A DNA stretch of 10,384 bases from Fidelibacterota bacterium (GTDB taxonomy: Bacteria; Fidelibacterota; UBA2242), in contig DPVY01000196.1 of assembly GCA_003527965.1 (NCBI GenBank), positions 1 to 10,384 on the forward strand. The letters run 5' to 3'. Each line of letters begins with the position of its first letter. Within the stretch, counting starts at the first letter, position 1. A model generated the notes under the pieces. That model was not told the origin of the DNA and searched no databases. It was given only the letters and a program-made list of their open reading frames with translations. The translations under genes were made by a program, and so were the position numbers. Below are positions 6,488-10,384 of the stretch, piece after piece.

Positions 6488-8937
6488 TATAACAGATCCA
6501 AAGGATCGATCTCGATATTGATTTTTGCCCGTCGACTGAGAGTTTGGTAAGTGGAAGAGGTAACAAATAATTTCAACAGGCGCCGCAGGTTCGAGCCATT
6601 GGGGTCGTAATCTTTTCTGGACTTGATAATTGCGATATAGCGATAGCGGTTTTTTATTTTAGTCAGGGGCGCCGGAGCCGGTCCCAGAACATCCATCTTT
6701 TGTTTCTTCTGCCGAAGATATTGGCAAACCTGATTGGCGACGTCAGCCGCACGATCGTCGTTCAGGTCGGTTACCAGAATGGAAGCAATGCGGCTGAAGG
6801 GCGGATAATTAATCGGATTTCGGTCGCTCAATTCCAGGGCTGTAAATTTGGCGAAATTTTGCTGTACGGCGCAGCGGATCGTAGGATCTTCAGAATTGAA
6901 TGTCTGAATGATGACTTCTCCCTGTATCCGGCCCCGTCCGGCCCGACCGGCGACCTGGTAGAGTAATTGAAATACTCGTTCTCTTGCCCGAAAATCCGGC
7001 ATAAACAGACCGATATCGGCATTTAAGACACCCACCAGAGTAACATTGGGAAAATCGAGCCCCTTGGCGATCATTTGAGTACCTAAAATAATGTGAATCT
7101 CCCCTTTTTCAAATTGCCGCATGACTCGTTGTAAAAACCCCTGTTGCCGGGTTGTATCTAGATCCATACGAACAATATTGTAATCCGGGAACCGCTCATT
7201 TAAGAGGTCTTCAACTTTCTGTGTCCCAAAACCGGGATAAAGAAATTTATTAGACTGACACTTGGGACATTTGTCGGGTGGAGCTTCAATCTGGCTGCAG
7301 TAATGACAGAGCATATTGCCGGTGCTTTTATGGTAGGTCAGCGTTATATCGCAATTTCGGCAGCGCGGAATCCACCCGCAATCCGGGCAGAGGACAACAT
7401 TGGAATAACCGCGTCTGTTTTGGAGCAGGATTACCTGTTCACCCTTCTGAAGTTTTTCGTCGATCTTTTCAAACAGAAGGCGGGAAAAGGGCGCATTGTA
7501 ATCACCGCTTTCTTTCCACTCCGTTTTCATATCCACAACGTGAATAACGGCGGAAAGTGCTTCAGAATAACGTTGTTTCAATTCAATTTTTGAGAATTTC
7601 CCGGTCGCTGCATTATACAGACTTTCCAGGCTTGGGGTTGCCGAACCCATAACGACCGTAGCGTGGTTATCCAGCGCTCGCATCAGGGCTGCATCCCGGG
7701 CGTGGTAGCGGGGCTCCTGCTCGCGTTGTTTGTAAGAACCGTCATGCTCTTCATCGATAATAATAAGCCTGAGATTATCCAATGGCAGCAGAATTGCGCT
7801 CCGTGCACCGATAATGACCGGATAGGCGCCATTCCGAATCTTTTGCCACAATACACTTCGCTGAGCTCTGCTCAGGTGGCTGTGCCAAATGGCAATTTTA
7901 TCTTTGAACTCACCGCGGAATCGCCCGGCGAGATGGGTTGTCAGGGTAATTTCCGGTACCAACACCAGAGCGCTGCCACCCATTGAAAGAACATGATTGA
8001 TCAGTTTCAAATACACTTCGGTTTTACCGCTGCCCGTAACTCCCTGCAGCAGATAAGGCGCAAACTTGTTACTTTCAATACTCGCGGCAATGATCTGATA
8101 AGCTCGTTCCTGTTCGGCATTTAGCGCGATTGTTTTTTCTTTAATATGAAAGTCTTTCCAGAGATCATCTTCGGTTTTGTCAATCTCTGCAATGGCTATG
8201 ATCCCTTTGTTCACAAGCTGCTTAAGGGCAGCCGGTGAAAATTGCTGAATTCCATCGGGAACTATGACTTTATTTTTTAAGAGGGTTTCAATAATTTCCC
8301 ACTGCCGCGGCGCCCTTTTTTGAAGTGAGTCCGTTACAGAAGCATTAAGATCAAAACGGGGCTCCAGACAAATAGTTTTTTCCCGATTTTGGTGTCTTCC
8401 GGGAGAGGTAAAAACCGGTGATTCGGTAATGAATCCCGATTGCTTAAGCCCACTAACGGCTTCTCTTAAAAAGCGTTTTTCATATTGGTGCGTCAGGCTG
8501 GATAGTAAAATAGATCCGCTTTTAGCGACTCTTGCATATACACCTGAATATTCTGCGGGGAGGAGTTCGGGATCTGTATCCGTACAATACAGCCGCCGTT
8601 TTTTCTGAATCTGGTATTCGGCAGGAATAGCTGCCGAGAGGGTTTTACCAAGGGGGGCTAAGTAATAATTAGACAATTTAACCAGAAACAGAAACAGTTT
8701 TGCCGGAATCAATGGCTCCCGGTCGATAATCTCAATAACATCTTTGATTCGGATCTTGTCAGGAGCCTGTACGTCGGATTCAACAATGAAGCCGGTTTTG
8801 GGAGCGTTCCGCAGGGGAACAACAACGCGCTGCCCCGGAAAAATCGGAAAATCATTATCCGGTTTTATCCGATATGTAAAGGACTGTCTTAATGACGACG
8901 GAAAGGTAATATTTACGAATGTATCGGACATATTCAC
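6487..8937 (-). CDS. priA: Primosomal protein N' (replication restart helicase PriA)
   Basis: PriA is a 3'-5' DNA helicase that recognises stalled or collapsed forks and starts reloading of the replicative helicase. At 816 residues it is full length for the longer members of the family (E. coli has about 730). The N-terminal DNA-binding region occupies roughly 1-110. Helicase motifs are GVTGSGKT (299-306, Walker A), VPEITLT (327-333), DEEH (395-398), GSATPS (431-436), LGTQMIAKGLDFPNV (618-632) and QVAGRAGRG (661-669). Eight cysteines that bind two zinc ions are at 517, 520, 526, 529, 544, 547, 557 and 560. All key residues are intact, so it should be active. The start is taken as GTG at 8937 because GGAG (8951-8948) is 10 bases away; ATG two codons in is possible. 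It leads a four-gene unit with three envelope genes. Confidence 0.97.
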   Translation of the reverse strand: MNMSDTFVNITFPSSLRQSFTYRIKPDNDFPIFPGQRVVVPLRNAPKTGFIVESDVQAPDKIRIKDVIEIIDREPLIPAKLFLFLVKLSNYYLAPLGKTLSAAIPAEYQIQKKRRLYCTDTDPELLPAEYSGVYARVAKSGSILLSSLTHQYEKRFLREAVSGLKQSGFITESPVFTSPGRHQNREKTICLEPRFDLNASVTDSLQKRAPRQWEIIETLLKNKVIVPDGIQQFSPAALKQLVNKGIIAIAEIDKTEDDLWKDFHIKEKTIALNAEQERAYQIIAASIESNKFAPYLLQGVTGSGKTEVYLKLINHVLSMGGSALVLVPEITLTTHLAGRFRGEFKDKIAIWHSHLSRAQRSVLWQKIRNGAYPVIIGARSAILLPLDNLRLIIIDEEHDGSYKQREQEPRYHARDAALMRALDNHATVVMGSATPSLESLYNAATGKFSKIELKQRYSEALSAVIHVVDMKTEWKESGDYNAPFSRLLFEKIDEKLQKGEQVILLQNRRGYSNVVLCPDCGWIPRCRNCDITLTYHKSTGNMLCHYCSQIEAPPDKCPKCQSNKFLYPGFGTQKVEDLLNERFPDYNIVRMDLDTTRQQGFLQRVMRQFEKGEIHIILGTQMIAKGLDFPNVTLVGVLNADIGLFMPDFRARERVFQLLYQVAGRAGRGRIQGEVIIQTFNSEDPTIRCAVQQNFAKFTALELSDRNPINYPPFSRIASILVTDLNDDRAADVANQVCQYLRQKKQKMDVLGPAPAPLTKIKNRYRYIAIIKSRKDYDPNGSNLRRLLKLFVTSSTYQTLSRRAKINIEIDPLDLL

Positions 8938-8947
8938 AAAAAATATA

Positions 8948-8951
8948 CTCC
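8948..8951 (-). promoter_or_regulatory. Ribosome binding site deciding the priA start
   Basis: GGAG on the minus strand is 10 bases from GTG (8937-8935) and 16 from the alternative ATG (8931-8929), so the GTG is the better start. Confidence 0.5.
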
Positions 8952-8980
8952 GATTTAATAGATTTCACAAGACTTTAGAA

Positions 8981-8986
8981 ATTATA
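8981..8986 (-). promoter_or_regulatory. Possible -10 box of the priA operon
   Basis: A perfect TATAAT lies on the minus strand between the rplI terminator and priA, which would give a leader of roughly 35-40 bases. No convincing -35 is found at 16-18 bases upstream, where the terminator T-run lies. The priA unit needs its own promoter if the terminator is efficient, so this is the best candidate, but the region is AT-rich and chance matches are likely. Confidence 0.35.
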
Positions 8987-9001
8987 AACCGGAATTCTTA
9001 C

Positions 9002-9034
9002 AAAAAAAGACGAAGCACAAAATGCTTCGTCTTT
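9002..9034 (-). terminator. Rho-independent terminator after rplI
   Basis: Read on the minus strand, AAAGACGAAGCA (9034-9023), the five-base loop TTTTG and TGCTTCGTCTTT (9017-9006) form a perfect 12-pair stem, continuing directly into further T residues (9005-9002). It lies 23 bases beyond the rplI stop and should end the hppA/rpsF-rpsR-rplI transcript before priA. On the plus strand the A-run precedes the stem and a shorter TTT follows, so it acts mainly on the minus strand. Confidence 0.9.
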
Positions 9035-9057
9035 ATATTGACCAAAAACAATAATAA

Positions 9058-9501
9058 TCAGGATTTAATGACCCAGAGCTTTACCGTGGCTGTGACTTCG
9101 GGATGCAGTTTGATCGGAATTTCATAGATTCCGAGAGCCTTGATAGGTTCTTCGAGAAGAATTTGGCGTTTGTCAATTTCATAACCCTTACTATTCAGTT
9201 GCTGGGCTATGTCCTGAGAGGTCACCGCGCCGAATACGCGATCTTCTTCGCCAACCTGAACGGGAATGGTGAGAGATAGAGATTTGAGTTTCGCGGACAA
9301 CTCGGTAGATTTTTTTAATGCCCGGTTTTTTTTCTGTTCTTTCAGGCGGGCTATCTCCTGAAAATGCTTAATGTTGTTTTTATCGGCTTTCAGAGCAAAG
9401 CCTTTGGGAATTAAATAGTTCCGGGCATAACCGCCTTTTACGTTCACCTGATCGCCGGCGCTTCCCAAACCGTCTTGGTCCTGAAGTAATATAATTTGCA
9501 C
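9058..9501 (-). CDS. rplI: 50S ribosomal protein bL9
   Basis: This 147-residue protein is the full bL9 length (E. coli 149). The N-terminal rRNA-binding domain shows the bL9 signature around GDQVNVKGGYARNYLIPKGF (16-35). The long connecting helix is the charged stretch of about 41-75, and the C-terminal domain shows GEEDRVFGAVTSQDIA (84-99). It binds 23S rRNA near the L1 stalk. The start is GTG at 9501, set by a perfect AGGAGG (9512-9507) five bases upstream. It lies 26 bases after rpsR and is the last gene before the terminator. Confidence 0.97.
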   Translation of the reverse strand: MQIILLQDQDGLGSAGDQVNVKGGYARNYLIPKGFALKADKNNIKHFQEIARLKEQKKNRALKKSTELSAKLKSLSLTIPVQVGEEDRVFGAVTSQDIAQQLNSKGYEIDKRQILLEEPIKALGIYEIPIKLHPEVTATVKLWVIKS

Positions 9502-9506
9502 AATTG

Positions 9507-9512
9507 CCTCCT
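9507..9512 (-). promoter_or_regulatory. Perfect Shine-Dalgarno site of rplI
   Basis: AGGAGG on the minus strand, five bases before the GTG start of rplI. It is the strongest ribosome binding site in the window and fixes the non-ATG start. Confidence 0.75.
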
Positions 9513-9527
9513 GTGTATCAGCTTTGG

Positions 9528-9758
9528 TTAGTTTTGAGTAACGTCATAGGCATAGGGCAGCAGCGCTATGTTGCGGGCGCGTTTGATTGCCCGGGTCAGT
9601 TCCCGCTGGTGTTTTGCACAGGTTCCCGTGATTCTACTGGGGATTATTTTGCCCTGTTCCGTAACAAACCGTCTCAAGACTTTGTAGCTTTTATAATCGA
9701 TAGTCTCTCTGTGATTTTCACAAAATTTACAGATTTTCTTTTTGTTTACCATTGCCAT
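9528..9758 (-). CDS. rpsR: 30S ribosomal protein bS18
   Basis: This 76-residue protein is a complete bS18, which forms a heterodimer with bS6 on the platform of the small subunit. Family features are DYKSYKVLRRFVTEQGKIIPSR (21-42), the TGTCAKHQREL segment (45-54) and RARNIALLPYA (60-70). Cys10, Cys13, Cys47 and His50 are placed as in the zinc-binding form of bS18; that zinc is bound is inference. The ATG at 9758 has GAAAGGG close upstream. An in-frame ATG two codons later is possible. It follows rpsF by 66 bases with no ssb between. Confidence 0.97.
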   Translation of the reverse strand: MAMVNKKKICKFCENHRETIDYKSYKVLRRFVTEQGKIIPSRITGTCAKHQRELTRAIKRARNIALLPYAYDVTQN

Positions 9759-9824
9759 AGTATTCCCTTTCTATCTTTTATGATGATGAGGTTTGATGTA
9801 TATCAGACTCATCCTCAGTGACAA

Positions 9825-10169
9825 TTACTCTTTTAAGCTTTGATCTTGCTCCGATCTGCTTTCATCTCTTACCTCCGGTTTTTTATCGAGTGAAGTAACA
9901 AGATAAGAGAGAATTTCGGGTCTGAGCTTCATCCAGTTTTCAAGTTCGCGGTTGATTTTGGAATTTTCGGATTCGTACTGGATCAATACATAGTTACCAT
10001 ATTTTTGCTTTTCAATCGGATAAGCGAGACGGCGTTTGCCCCAGTCTTCCAGTTCCAAAATATTACCCTTCAGATTGCTAATTTCCTTTTTTACATCTTC
10101 AATCGTATTGGTTAATTTTTCCTGTTCATGATTCGGATGAACAATGAAAAGATTTTCGTAATACCTCAC
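9825..10169 (-). CDS. rpsF: 30S ribosomal protein bS6
   Basis: This 114-residue bS6 opens with MRYYENLFIVHPN (1-13) and contains the conserved WGKRRLAYPIEKQKYGNYVLIQYE (43-66). The fold is complete by about residue 95, and the rest is a charged tail ending in SLKE, whose length varies in the family. The start is GTG at 10169, eight bases after AAGGAG. It lies 35 bases after the stop of hppA, with no terminator seen between, so it may be read from the hppA transcript or from a promoter inside that gene. I saw no obvious S6:S18-binding leader motif in the short gap. Confidence 0.97.
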   Translation of the reverse strand: MRYYENLFIVHPNHEQEKLTNTIEDVKKEISNLKGNILELEDWGKRRLAYPIEKQKYGNYVLIQYESENSKINRELENWMKLRPEILSYLVTSLDKKPEVRDESRSEQDQSLKE

Positions 10170-10204
10170 AGGTTAAACTCCTTATGTTAAAGTGCGTTCA
10201 ATTA

Positions 10205-10384
10205 TTACCTTATTAGCGGCGCGATAACGAGTGATACGACGGTCATCAATTTTATGATAATATTCAACGACGGTCCGGCAGTGTCCTTAAATGGATCGCC
10301 CACTGTGTCGCCAGTTACAGCGGCTTTGTGAGGATCACTACCTTTACCACCCAGATTTCCTTCTTCAATATATTTTTTAGCATT
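10205..10384 (-). CDS. hppA: Membrane-bound proton/sodium-translocating pyrophosphatase, C-terminal part
   Basis: Only the last 59 codons are inside the window; the gene continues beyond the right edge. The translated part begins NAKKYIEEGNLGGKGSDPHK and carries GDTVGDPFKDTAGPSLN (25-41), the strongly conserved C-terminal pyrophosphate-binding segment of membrane pyrophosphatases. It then runs through a last hydrophobic helix (IIIKLMTVVSLVIAPLIR, 42-59) to TAA at 10207-10205. The enzyme couples hydrolysis of pyrophosphate to pumping of H+ or Na+. The residues that separate K+-dependent from K+-independent forms, and H+ from Na+ pumps, lie in the missing part. It is too short for the ORF search used here but unmistakable. 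Confidence 0.93.
   Translation of the reverse strand, partial: NAKKYIEEGNLGGKGSDPHKAAVTGDTVGDPFKDTAGPSLNIIIKLMTVVSLVIAPLIR

Noticed and set aside
7278..7593. Overlapping open frames on the plus strand inside priA
   Set aside because: They lie opposite the intact zinc-binding region of PriA and reflect its codon composition only.
9785..9813. Hairpin GATGAG/CTCATC between rpsF and rpsR, with a passing likeness to a hammerhead core
   Set aside because: Only six pairs with a 17-base loop, an equally good alternative pairing exists, and the three-helix hammerhead layout is not present.
10170..10204. Autoregulatory S6:S18-binding leader before rpsF
   Set aside because: The gap is only 35 bases and shows no stem with the CCG bulge known for that motif.

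Overview
The window looks like ordinary chromosomal DNA of a Gram-negative bacterium, most likely from the FCB (Fibrobacteres-Chlorobi-Bacteroidetes) superphylum or a sister lineage such as Calditrichota, Ignavibacteria or Marinimicrobia. Three things point that way: a PorQ-like outer-membrane barrel, a small monohaem lipoprotein of a type common in that group, and the order rpsF-rpsR-rplI with no ssb between rpsF and rpsR. The placement is inference; nothing in the window fixes the phylum.

Left part (1-3665, plus strand): a long imperfect hairpin (48-111) is followed by a 43-residue small ORF (240-371). Then come etfB (408-1205), etfA (1217-2218) and a FAD-linked oxidase of the GlcD/LctD family (2238-3665), closely spaced, each with a ribosome binding site. 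The gene content and order match the B-C-D core of the electron-bifurcating lactate dehydrogenase of Acetobacterium woodii. However, EtfA here lacks the N-terminal ferredoxin-like domain, and no permease, racemase or regulator gene is present. The safest reading is a 2-hydroxyacid (lactate or glycolate-type) dehydrogenase that passes electrons to its own ETF; whether it bifurcates is open.

Middle (3666-4266): about 600 bases without a gene, between two convergent transcription units. It holds several inverted repeats, including a 17-base perfect pair (4157-4173 / 4209-4225) whose arms are themselves palindromic and a poly-T/poly-A hairpin (3876-3906). Both look like possible dispersed repeats.

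Right part (4267-10384, minus strand, read right to left): the 3' end of a membrane pyrophosphatase (hppA), then rpsF, rpsR and rplI, closed by a strong intrinsic terminator (9002-9034). A second unit follows: priA (primosomal helicase), an M1-like gluzincin peptidase with a C-terminal membrane anchor, a PorQ-like barrel and a monohaem c-type lipoprotein. PriA/peptidase overlap by 1 base, peptidase/PorQ overlap by 4 bases (ATGA), and 14 bases separate PorQ from the cytochrome. So one message joins a DNA-replication restart helicase to three envelope proteins.

No CRISPR array, tRNA, rRNA, insertion sequence or defence locus is visible. The window is mainly housekeeping; the points most worth a second look are the ETF/oxidase cluster with its small leading ORF, the priA-envelope operon, and the structured repeats in the gaps.
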